NCBI GenBank assembly: GCA_023653785.1
Contig: JAMKCH010051435.1
Coordinates: 1-64,000 of the forward strand
Direction: 5' to 3'
DNA: 64,000 bases
Source: Ophioderma brevispina
Lineage: Eukaryota; Echinodermata; Ophiuroidea; Amphilepidida; Ophiodermatidae
Under the pieces are notes generated by a model that was given only the letters and a program-made list of their open reading frames with translations, did no database searches and had not been told where the DNA came from. Positions 33,951-43,745 of this stretch are shown here, piece after piece; position 1 is the first letter of the stretch; each line of letters opens with the position of its first letter. Both the position numbers and the translations under genes were made by a program.

Positions 33951-34261
33951 CAGTGGCGTAGCTAGGATTTTAATATTGGAGGGGCCAGTGTCGCATTCTG
34001 AAACGACCAGGAAAACGGATGGGGTCAGGGCCCGCCTTGGTGGGGGTTCAGCACTTTGGGGTTTATATGGATTGTCTTCTTGAACTAAATCTTGCAAAAA
34101 TTTTGTAAAAATTGTCACACGCTGACATTGAACTTAAACCTATACTTTGCCAGCTATCCGGCTGCAAGCGCCATGGACCTAAATTCTTCAAGTGAACTGA
34201 TAGGCTCATATCAACTGACGAAATCAAATATTGGGGGGAACGCCCCCCCTCCTACGCACTG
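33951..34261. mobile_element. hAT-like MITE, CAGTGGCGTAGC ends
   Basis: The left terminus CAGTGGCGTAGCTAGGA and the right terminus CCTACGCACTG are inverted with one base deleted. CAGTGGCGTAGC is a widespread hAT terminus in invertebrates. The flanking octamers GGCATCAA and GATGTCAG agree at 4 of 8 positions, all differences being transitions, so the target duplication is decayed at best. There is no transposase. Confidence 0.55.
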
Positions 34262-34509
34262 GATGTCAGTAGGATCCGCAGATGTCTTGAGCACTCACAT
34301 TTCAAGTAATAAAAGGGGTGATGACCCGTTGGGCATGGTAACCTCCAACATGTGACAATGAGACTACTTAATCAATCGATGATGACAGTGACAGCATGTG
34401 CAACAGAAGATCAAATTGGGGGGATATTTCCATAAATCTTTTTGGGCCGTGCTCAGGCCAGATAGGTTTTGGACTTGCATAAGAAGCCTGGTGTACCGGT
34501 GCCATCCAG

Positions 34510-34845
34510 TACAGCTTTTGAACCCATGGAAATTTTTATTTGAGAACAATTTTAAGAGTGGCAAACACACTTTTCGGGCAATGATATAAGTAGGGACACA
34601 TATGCAAGAGCTATTACATGTACCTCTGCACAAACAGGAAAAAATCCATTGTGGGAGTATTTATAGTGCTCTCATCCCATAGAAAGAGTGTAAAACAGAT
34701 GGTTGAAGAAAATCAAATTGCCCACAATTAAATTTGGTAAATTACACAGGATGGCATTGAGTCGGAATAATCCATATCAGTTTCAAAATTGTGTCGCAAT
34801 TGAAATTTTTTGGTTTTATTCTATACGAACTTTCAAACAGCTGTG
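34510..34845. mobile_element. MITE, CACAGCTGTTTG family, degraded copy
   Basis: It starts 'tacagcttttgaacccatg' and ends 'tttcaaacagctgtg', and shares 'ataagtagggaca..gcaagagctatta', 'cccatagaaaga' and 'aaaattgtgtcgc' with the copy at 40784-41162. Its left end is mutated. Small frames in this stretch are parts of the element. Confidence 0.7.
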
Positions 34846-36419
34846 CAGGCTATACTTTAGCTATTTCTTCATGGTCAACGTCTCAGATCCATATAACAGG
34901 CTAGGAAACTTCAGCTTGGTTAAAATCGGTAAGTGGTGTAGTTTATTTAAGGCATTCTAAACTTGCCCCGTCATAAGGCATTCCAAAAAGCATATTAGAT
35001 GTTTACTTCGGTGTGGTTCTTTTCCTGCCAGGGGTCGTCATCGCTATCTGATTAATTTCATTGCTGTCAAAAAGATGACTCCAATTCTGATTTGGACATG
35101 GAGCTATTTCTTTGAAGACCAGCTCATACATTGGGTATCGCAACACCGAAGGGGGATGAGCAGTAAATTAGAGTAACTAATAATCCATTCCAAGAAAAAT
35201 CATTAAATTGATGACCCAATACCTTCAGGGTAGATCAAAGATCATTTTCGGTCGCAAGAGGTCAAATAAAGACTGCCTATATCAAAGGTGAAAATAGAAA
35301 TGTGGTTGTGGGGTTGGTGAGGACATCATTAGTGAAACTATTGATTCAGGAGTAATAGAAAATTCCAGGTGACTGGTGTGAATCTATTCGTGACACCTGA
35401 CTGAAATCAATAGTTTCAACTAAGATGTCACTGGTAGGTATTTTTTCTGGCGCTGTTTATTGGAATGAATGTCCTGTAAGATTTGGAGTAGGTTTATTCA
35501 TTCTCATTTCAGGGACCTTTAACTTTGGCTTCCACTAAAATATGCAGACACAAGAACCAATCTGTCTCCACAACAAATCAAGCCAATTCAGAACCCCTAG
35601 ATCTTCGCTGGCTTTTTGTGTCATCTGCCATAAGCAGAGCCAACACATGGATGCTCGATAGTGTGTGTGTGTTCGCGCACGCACAGTTGCTGTGGTAAAA
35701 AAGTGCAACGGCAGACAACACAGCACTTGTGAATGTGGTATTTATTGTACGGCATGAGGGGTTCTTTTCCATGTTTTTTACATCTTGCCTATATATCGAC
35801 TTGGTCAGAAGATTAAAACCACTGAAGGGGGAATGGCCCGACTTAATAATGTAGTTTTATCTTGAGTGAAAAACCTTTGATCCCATGTAATTACCTAGCT
35901 GTGGAGTTCATGCCAATAAGTTCAATCTTTTTGATATAAGAGCTAAAAACATGATTTTGTATACCCATCTGGAATTGATTTACCAGTATCTATGGTACTG
36001 TTATTACTACACATAATGTGTTACTGCATAAAAAACCAAGTGGGTGACACGTTAATGTTCCTTATTTGAGTAAATCGACCAGCCGTGTGGATAATAGAAG
36101 CAAAAGGTGCTTCAATTGACTAATAGACGGGGTGTGTTAAGAAATGTTGGTATACACACTTCTGGATGTTTTTTCATAAATTCAAAAGGAACATTTCCTG
36201 GGAAGAAAAATTTCACTGGGGTTATGAGAAAATATGAACTTTCTTCTGAATACCAAAATCCTCACTTGATAAAGGGTGTGGGGGAGGGAATGGGCAATTT
36301 TTTTTGTCGCCCAGCCCTAGGTAGGAAGACACATAGGATCACTTTGTCACTGTAGTTGTCTGTTGTGAAAAAAGGGTTTAACATTTGCTCCTTTAATCTC
36401 CCCCTGCATACTTTGATGG
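34846..36419. other. No gene seen
   Basis: Ordinary AT-rich sequence with a short GT/CG run at 35661-35684. The minus-strand frames at 35535-35772 are two shifted readings of the same low-information sequence. The passage at 35805-35840 ('ttggtcagaagattaaaaccactga') belongs to the dispersed family seen at 120 and 19845. Confidence 0.45.
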
Positions 36420-36665
36420 AGTTAAACCAAACTTGGGTCACAGGTGCACATGGCATCCCCACTTGTTTGATAAGGTCAAAGGTCACATTGCCAAGGTCAA
36501 AGGTCAAATGTCATTTGGAGGTCAAGTTGGTAAAATAAATAGGCTGAAAATGTAAAATTGACCTCATTTGAAAAGTTGAAGTTCAATTGGAACCAAACTT
36601 GAATCAGGTGCAACCTGGGATCCCTCATTTGTTGAGGAGGCAAAGGTCACATCAAGGTAAAGTCA
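36420..36665. repeat. Two tandem units of the AGGTCA-bearing 134-bp repeat
   Basis: 'gttaaaccaaacttgggtcacaggtgcacatggcatcccca' and then 'attgacctcatttgaaaagttgaagttcaattggaaccaaacttg' show the same unit as at 31960-32240. It includes 'aaggtcaaaggtca' DR1-type pairs at about 36475 and 36495. It is non-coding. Confidence 0.75.
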
Positions 36666-37689
36666 TGTTAAGGCTATCATTCACTACATCGACGGCAGGC
36701 CGACCAGCGGTCCGAAGGACAATAAGACAATGATGTTATTTTTTTTAAAGGAGTTTTTCGTCCAAAAATTGCAAAAAGGCAAGGGAAGCGAATTTGGCAA
36801 AAGTGGATTTTTTTTACCAAAAGTTTTTTTTTTTTTTTTTTTTTTAAAAATTAAAAAAAACCCCATTTTTTTGGGGGACTTTTTCACATGGGGGTCTTCC
36901 CACACTGCCCCCTCCACTGGTACGACCCTGGCAAGGTCAATGGGTCACCCCCTTTAATGCTAAAAATAAATTTTATTTCAAAATCTCTGAAGTCGGCCTT
37001 TAAAATCGCCTTTATATTGGGTGAACAACCAAAGTGGGGACACTTTTAGCTACTTTCCCCCGTAGTTTGGTATTTGCCATTTTAACTATCAAAAAGGTCT
37101 GAGATTCAAAAGCAACTGCTTGCTGCTGATTGACACTCTGGGGATGGCAATACTAAACCAAATTCTGCTAATGAAAAAGAAGTGAAATTATTGTCAGTGT
37201 TCTTTCATTTAAGAGTCCATTAATTCCTTAGGGCTTCACTCACACAAGCAATCAACTGGAAAAGGTTTTGCAAAGCCTGTCGCCAACAGGCCGTAGTATC
37301 CCTGTGAGGTTGTATTGCAGAATGAGGTTCTTGACTGCCCGCAGATTTACTTGCTGGTGCATGTATGGTAAATCTGAAAAAAAGTGATAGTGTGATTTGA
37401 TTTACCAAATGTGTTGAAGGGGGCTGATGGTTCCCACTTGGTAACTAAAAAGAATGGTTTTGTTGGTTCTTCTGTATGCATTATAATTATCAATTTATCA
37501 CATTAAGTTGTAAAAATGAGAGTTAACAGTATTAAAACTTTCTTCAAATGAAATGGTTCCCCACAGACAACAGTCACAGTCCTTGCAACACTCTGCTAAG
37601 TTGAATCAATGAAACATTTCTACATAATAAGCCACTGACTTGGCCATTCACAAAATGCAACCACTTTCAATAATTATAAACAGGTGGTA
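36666..37689. other. Homopolymer-rich repeat debris, no gene seen
   Basis: A T-run (36826-36845) followed by 'aaaaattaaaaaaaacccc' dominates 36730-36870. The frames on both strands there are runs of Lys/Phe from homopolymers. The phrases 'aagtggattttttttacc' and 'cactggtacgaccctgg' relate it to the 41.6 and 43.8 kb repeat family. Confidence 0.5.
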
Positions 37690-38165
37690 ATTCAATGCCA
37701 ATCAACAAATCGAGTAAACCATCAACCTCATGGATTCTTCTTTTTGGTGTATTGAAAGATACTCATGAGAAGGAAACTAAAATCCCGACAAATTTGAGCC
37801 TGTACCTTCTTCGTTTTCACGCTACAGCAATTTTAAACTTTGAGGGGGTCACCTCAAAAGCATGTACGGTGTGAAAAGTCAATATTCAGAGGGCCGTAAG
37901 TAAAGAACTACACCCTCATAATTTCAAAATTGGCATTATGGATAACCTTTGCTGCAAATTGCAAATGTGACCAGAAAAAAAGCACCCTACTCCAATTTAA
38001 AGTTACAGGGGGTCAAAAATGGCTCAAATACCAAGCCGGACCATACTTGGGGGGGGGGCCATAAGTCAAAAAGTGTAAAAGTGATATAACTTCCAAACTT
38101 GGGATGTGTGAAAGCTAATCTTGAATTCTACCTGTGTTACAATCTTATACTTATATAAGCTTTTT
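37690..38165. mobile_element. Single arm of the large foldback family, copy 3
   Basis: It begins 'ggtaattcaatgccaatcaacaaatcgagt', like the ends of the 52158-54323 element, and continues 'cacgctacagcaattttaaac..gagggggtcacctcaaaa'. It then carries 'ggataacctttgctgcaaattgcaaatgtg' and 'aaaagtgatataacttccaaa', which match the right arm of that element (54040-53870, inverted). No opposing arm is present, so it is a solo or truncated copy. Confidence 0.7.
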
Positions 38166-38839
38166 ATTTCCACCTAGGTTTCCCCCCTTACCTCCACCAA
38201 AAATTTGGTGATTTGGGGCCCAAATCCCAATTTTGGGAGGAGGAGAAAAATCAGCGATGTGGGCACAAATGGTTAAAAATCTCCAAATATTTGGATTCTT
38301 TTTTCAAAATTTCCCCCCCCCCGAATTTCACTTTTTCCCCAAAAAATTTCACTCCCCACCCCCAGAAAAAAGAGGTCATGCGCGGCCATGGTGGTATTAC
38401 ATATTACCACATGATGCACTGGCACGACACAGGTTTCTGAGAAATGCTGCGTTGGATAGTGAGGAATGATAGCTCCCACTACCTCTCCTCAAGTACTTTG
38501 TTAGACGTGATTAAGTCCCCTTTGGAATCTGTTCTATCCCCTGGGTAGAAGTGGTCAAAGCCATGACAGATCCCCATTACAACCAAGAGAGCCTTATTTT
38601 GGTTTGATATCGAAAGTAAGTGGATAAAACTTAGCAGTTATAGTTCAAATTATAAGCAATAATTTATTTGAGCCACTATGAAAATATAATGTTACACCAT
38701 AATAAGACAATTTGTCAATGTGACTCAGGCAGAGAAATATGGGCTTGGTAATACGCCCAAAACACTAGTAGTGCATTTCTTTCTACGTGCATACGTATAA
38801 AAAATTACATGTACCTATAGAAAAAAAAATAAGCCCAAC

Positions 38840-39950
38840 CTAATATAGTTGACCTAATATAAAATGACAAACTTAGGTTGAACGAAAATGTTGTTGCAAA
38901 AATACTTGAATTTTGACACAATCAGCAGTAGAATTCAACTGGTTATAATTCCCAAACTCTGGGGAAAAAACAACAAACACAGAGTTGAGGAAAGAATTAG
39001 TTCTTGCTCGCCAATGCAGATAAGAAAGCGCACATTTGAGATTCGACTTTTGCGGAAAAAAAAAAAGTCCACAAATGAAGGACCAACACCATTTAGCAGT
39101 TTGAAACAAAATTGTAGACGTTGAAAATTGAACAAATCAGCCACTCCAAGCAAACCAAACTAGACAGCCTATCAAGATATTCAACACGTTCCACAAGACG
39201 CTTTTTCCTGTAAAAGAGAACACGGGTTACTTTGAATTTTCTCAAGTCTATCAATGTAACTGGTATTGTAAGGAGCCCAAACAACAGCACAGCCCGGGGG
39301 GTTCTCACTTTGGGTTTGGGTAGGGATGTGAGGCCAGGTGTTTGAAACACTACCCCGAATATGCCAAAAATGACAGATTTGCTACCCATCCCTATACCTG
39401 GTTTGGTGGCGGTTTTGGGGCGAAGCCCCAGAAGCCGAGAGAAAACTGTTAAAATGCATTTTGCGCCATTCTGGCAGCACTATTTTTCACACTCAAGGTT
39501 TGCATGCTTTCCAATTGACCACTGCCACTGGAAATACACTTGCAACAAAAATGTAACCCTTTCATATACCAATTTGCAAGAAAAAGGGACCGTTCAATAT
39601 GCCAAAATTGCTGAAAATGCAACCCTTCTCGGCCGCACATCCCCGTACCCCCTTTTCCACTAAGAACCTCCCGGGCAGCACAGTAAACAAGGTGAGGTAG
39701 TACAAGAGCCCTGTAAAGATTCAATAGAGCAGAAAAGTGCATCTTCCTGGTGCATCTGATGAGAAAACCAACTAGTTGAGACATTTTGTTGCATGTAGAA
39801 TCAATGTGTGCAAAAAAAGAGATTAGAAAAAAAATTGTACCAAGCAGTTTAAAATCAGAAGTTTGGAGAGTTTTGCCACCTAAAGAGTAGTTGGTGCTAC
39901 CACAAGTTTTAGATCTAGAAAAATGCATGACTGCACACTTCAAGGCATTA
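38840..39950 (-). pseudogene. LINE reverse-transcriptase C-terminal fragment, interrupted
   Basis: On the minus strand the frame 39943 to 39684 reads MHFSRSK.., YSLGGKTLQTSDFKLLGTIF, HIDSTCNKMSQLVGFLIRCT, LLNLYRALVLPHLVYCA. This is the thumb region that follows the palm domain of non-LTR retrotransposon RTs (compare 'LNLYKSLVRPHLEY'). It resumes after a 383-bp insertion with VVWAP, and further on 'LLGVADLFNFQRLQFCFKLLNG'. Several frameshifts and stops break it and the FADD-containing palm is absent. The clade is probably CR1/L2- or Jockey-like; I cannot fix it by eye. Confidence 0.8.
39293..39675. mobile_element. 383-bp MITE inside the LINE, 8-bp target duplication
   Basis: The ends CCCGGGGGGTTCTCA and TAAGAACCTCCCGGG are inverted repeats of about 15 bases. 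The flanking octamer CAGCACAG is present perfectly on both sides (39285-39292 and 39676-39683). Removing the insert plus one octamer rejoins the RT frame as ..HLVYCA-VVWAP, which proves the insertion boundaries. The 8-bp duplication fits hAT-like elements. Confidence 0.9.
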
Positions 39951-40661
39951 AGAGGAAGTTTGTTTTGGACTGACCAAGCATTAAGTTTATATTTTAAAGG
40001 TGAAATTTGACGCCCAAGTTATACGCCACTATGCAAAATACATTATTTTAGTTTTTAAAGGTTAAATGACATTTTCTGACAAATACGTAACTTTTCCAGT
40101 TGGTATGCACTATATCCCTTTTTTCCCAGCATGAGCCTCATCTGCCTTAAGGGGGAGGGGGTGTCAATTTTTCCACTTTGCTAATACCCTGTTTTTGATA
40201 TCAAATTACATAACAATTGTCATTTGATATTTTACACTCCATTTCATACAAAAACAAACATCCACCGGGGTACTATAGGTAAGGTACATGGATGGGGGTA
40301 CTGGCAGCCCCCCTCCCTTTGAGAGAGAAGTATCAACGTGCCAGTAGTACTGTAGTCTTCTTTCCATTCATAATTGATACCAAAATGAGTACCAACATGC
40401 CTGGCATTTCATCAGAATGAATATAAAGCTAGCATGTCAGCAAAAATCAGTTTCATAAACACTGTGTAGAATAGGGGGAAATTAAATTTTTCACCACAAA
40501 AGTTAGGAATATCTTTTTTCATGTGTTTTTTGGTCTACTTGATGGGAAATCAAAAACTCGGAGCATTTTAGTGCTGTAATGTTTTTGATTTAATAAAATT
40601 GCAAAATATCAATTTCCCACCATATTCAGTATTTTCATACTTACCTCAACTTGTGATAATA
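39951..40661. other. No gene seen
   Basis: AT-rich sequence without a convincing exon. It may contain the next upstream part of the LINE read on the minus strand just after 39950 ('ttggtcagtccaaaacaaac' in reverse), but no further RT motif is legible. Confidence 0.4.
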
Positions 40662-41420
40662 TTAATAATGATAATAATGGTTTATTTTTAATCTCAAATC
40701 GTGGCCTGTAGGCCAAATTGCTAGAGACTTTACAACTTAATAATTACTAGACAGAAATAATGCAACTTGGAGGCAGCAGCTTACACAGCTGTTTGACCCC
40801 ATGCAAATTGTCTCTTATTTTAGAGCAATTTTAAATAATGGCGACACAATTTTGACAACTGATATAAGTAGGGACAGGCAAGAGCTATTACCTCCGCAAA
40901 AATCAGAAAAATCCCTTGCGGGAATCTTGCCATATAGGCCTGCAAAGGTCATAATTTGTATGTTATAGCGCCCTCTATATGCCTATTTCCCATAGAAAGA
41001 CGTGTAAAACTATATTTGCCCGCAATGAAATTTCATCAAATTCACACAGAATATAGTTAGTGGCATGAATACTCCAAATCAGTTGTCAAAAGTGTGTCGC
41101 CGTTGATATTTTTTGTTTTATTCTCGTTTTGTCATAATAAATGAGACTTTCAAACAGCTGTGCTTAAACAGCACCATATTGCAGCATTTAAACACATTAC
41201 ACGAAACACACCGGATGGGAAGTGCAAGCTTTCATGGTTCCTTTGCCCATTTCAAATGAACCATGGAGAAAGTGGTATTCAGGTTTTAATCAATATCTGT
41301 TAAACAAATTAAATCCCAAATAGAGTTCCCGAATTAAATCCAGCAGGTGGTCCCACTGAGATTCGAACCGAGGACCCTTTGCTCCAGAGGTAAGCTTGCT
41401 AACCGCTAGACCACGCCACT
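40662..41420 (-). mobile_element. tRNA-derived SINE, copy 2, split by a MITE
   Basis: The minus-strand head has box A 'tggtctagcggttagc' and a canonical box B GGTTCGAATC, followed by the same body as copy 1 and a tail region of ATT repeats at 40661-40682. A 379-bp MITE (40784-41162) separates the 3' tail from the body. Just upstream of the head, 'cctttgctccagaggtaag' is duplicated at about 41424-41443, a small local duplication. Confidence 0.85.
40784..41162. mobile_element. MITE, CACAGCTGTTTG ends, nested in SINE copy 2
   Basis: The ends CACAGCTGTTTGA and TCAAACAGCTGTG are perfect 13-base inverted repeats. CTTA flanks both sides (40780-40783, 41163-41166), and the SINE copy at 29811-30163 lacks the insert, so the target duplication is 4 bp. 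The interior has no frame. Sister copies are at 15196-15579 and 34510-34845. Confidence 0.92.
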
Positions 41421-41599
41421 TTTACCTTTGCTCCAGAGGTAAGGATGTCAAACAATTCCGTATTTAATGTCATCAATAATGAGAATGTTTGTATTTCAAT
41501 ACCAGTGGAAAGAAGAAACTAAGCTATCCTGTGGAATTAACAGGAATCATGTTCAGTAAGGAAAATCACAGGGGTGGCCAGTGCCGTACACAGGATTTA

Positions 41600-43745
41600 T
41601 TTTTTTGGGGGGGTGCGGGACTTTGAAAAAAGTGGACTTTTCTAAAAAGTGGACTTTTATTCGACAAAGTGGACTTTTATTCGAAAAAGTGGACTTTTTT
41701 GGTAAAAGTGGACCTAACCCCCCTAAAATGTTTTTTTTTTTTTGACTTTTTGAACACTTTATCACCAAAAGGTGGACTTCCTTGTCAATAATTTTCTAAA
41801 TTTTGGACCTTTTTATCAAAAAATCAAGCAAAAAGTGGACCTTTTGCCCCTATTGTGGAATTTGGGGGCTGCATGGGAAAATCTCACCCAAAGACACCAT
41901 TTTTTGAAAATTTTACCACTGTCACCCAAAGACCCCTATTTGGGGGGAAATTTTGAAAATTGTCACCTAAAGACCTCTATTTTTTAGAAAATTTTGCAAA
42001 AATTTCAATATAAAACATAGGCTGAATTTCGTATTTGCTTCTATACAAAATTAGAAATTTCATTTTACCAAAGAAACATTTCTCAGCTTAATCCTTTTAG
42101 ATGGGAATATTTTTTATGGAAAGCATCCGGGCAAAAATCAGTACTTAATTTTGATTTTTTTAGGGACACCTGATATTTCTAATCTCTCGCTGCACCTTTA
42201 AGAATTATTTTTGCTCAACTCTTTGCTTTGGTTATAAAGAGGGATTAACAGGCTTTCAGAAAACGTTTATTTGGTGTCATGTCATTTGGACTTTGGAGGA
42301 AGAAGTTATGCCATATTTTGCTGAGAGACTTAAAAATCCTCTTTGGCCAATTTTGTGAAAGTGAATGGAAAATTTATTTTCAAGTATAAAGTAAAAAATG
42401 CAATTTTGCATTTCTGCAATTTCCGTTCACAGTCACGTCCTACCAAGTATCAAACAAATGTAGATTAAAGCAGTTTTGGAATATTAGAAGTGCATGTTCA
42501 AAACTGGTAGTTTTTTGGCAGTTAGCATAGCACCTTACCTGGAATAGCCTCAAAAGCAGTTTATTATTAAGTAATAACTCAACAGGCCTTCTTTTAGGTC
42601 AAAAATTCCGTTCACAGTCACGTCCAGCAATTTACTAATTTAATTTACCTACTATTTTTTTGGCTATAATGGACAAAATTTGCCCAAATTTCTTGTATTT
42701 CCCATACAATGGATCAGTACCGCCAAGAGGGGGGGTCAAAGGGGGTAATTGACCCCGGGCCCGGGGTCCTATGGGGCCCGGGGTCCGTAAAAAAATAAAA
42801 GTTCAGCCCTTGCGGTTGTGACAAAAGTCAGAGAGGGAGAGAAAGTGAGAGAGAGGCATGGAGAGAGAGAGAGAGCGAGAGAGAGAGAGCATTGGCGGAT
42901 ACAGGGGGCCAGTTTCCCCCTCCTGCGACAATGATACCTACCTACGTTGAGAAAATACTCTGTAACCCAAGAAATTTCCATTTTTTTTTCGCGCTCCGCG
43001 CGGGTAATAAATTCAGTGCAGGGCCTCCCTTGGTTTGAGAAATAACACAAAAACAATTAAGACTTTGTTTTGAATTTAATATAACGTGGGCTACTTAGCA
43101 ATTTCAAATTGTTTCTATCATGTGTTTTGGAAAGTGATGCATTGCAAGGGTTCCGCGCTTCCTGCCTACACCCACCCCGGACCGCTTCATATATGAACTC
43201 TCCATGAACACTTTATATATTATTTGAAACAAAACTAAAACCATCAGCTATATTTTACTTTTTAAAAACCGTATATCATACCTCTGTCATTAAAAAGTGA
43301 AACACTTACAAATTAATATTTCTATTTGTTTCTATCAAATTTTTCCTGAGAAAATGTGTTTTGGAAAGTGAACATTGCAAGGCTTCCGCGCTCAGGCACC
43401 CACCCCTCAGCGCAGCCGTCTCCATAAACACAATATGAATAATTCAAACAAAAACGCCCATGAAGTTGCATCGATCAACTACATTATACAGCTCCCACAC
43501 TTCGCGCCGCATCATGGCTTCGCAGCCACTGTAACTTCTAAATATCCACCCCGTATGGGGTTCTGGAAAACGAAGTTGGAAAAGGGGGGCCCGTAACTCC
43601 AAGGTTCCCCCCGGGCCCGCAATTTCCCTCGGCGGCCCTGCAACGGATTAGTAATTCAGGGAAAAGGAGCGTGTTCTGTTTATATTTTAGTTCTTTTATT
43701 AAAACTTGTTCACATGAAGTACTCATTTTTGGCTTTAAAAGGCAT
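41600..43745. repeat. 2.1-kb tandem duplication, unit 1
   Basis: From the 'aaaagtggactttt' repeats at 41620-41710 to 'ttcacatgaagtactcatttttggctttaaaagg' at 43730, this stretch is matched in order by 43750-46190. It contains short direct 'aaagtggacttttattcg' repeats, a 5'-truncated AGGTGCAAC MITE (41998-42197), and the 926-bp hAT-like element at 42715-43640. No gene is present; frames such as 42769-43056 come from the GAGA run. Confidence 0.8.
42715..43640. mobile_element. hAT-like non-autonomous element, CAGTACCGCC ends
   Basis: The left end CAGTACCGCCAAGAGGGGGG opposes the right end CCCTCGGCGGCCCTG. The flanking octamers CAATGGAT (42707-42714) and CAACGGAT (43641-43648) differ by one base and look like an 8-bp target duplication. 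Inside are a (GA)n tract (42832-42890) and two partial direct repeats with 'gtgttttggaaagtga' and 'attgcaagg.ttccgcgct' at about 43120 and 43360. No transposase is seen. Confidence 0.78.

Noticed and set aside
36684..36957. Lys/Phe-rich frames on both strands
   Set aside because: They cross runs of 20 or more T and A; homopolymer artefacts.
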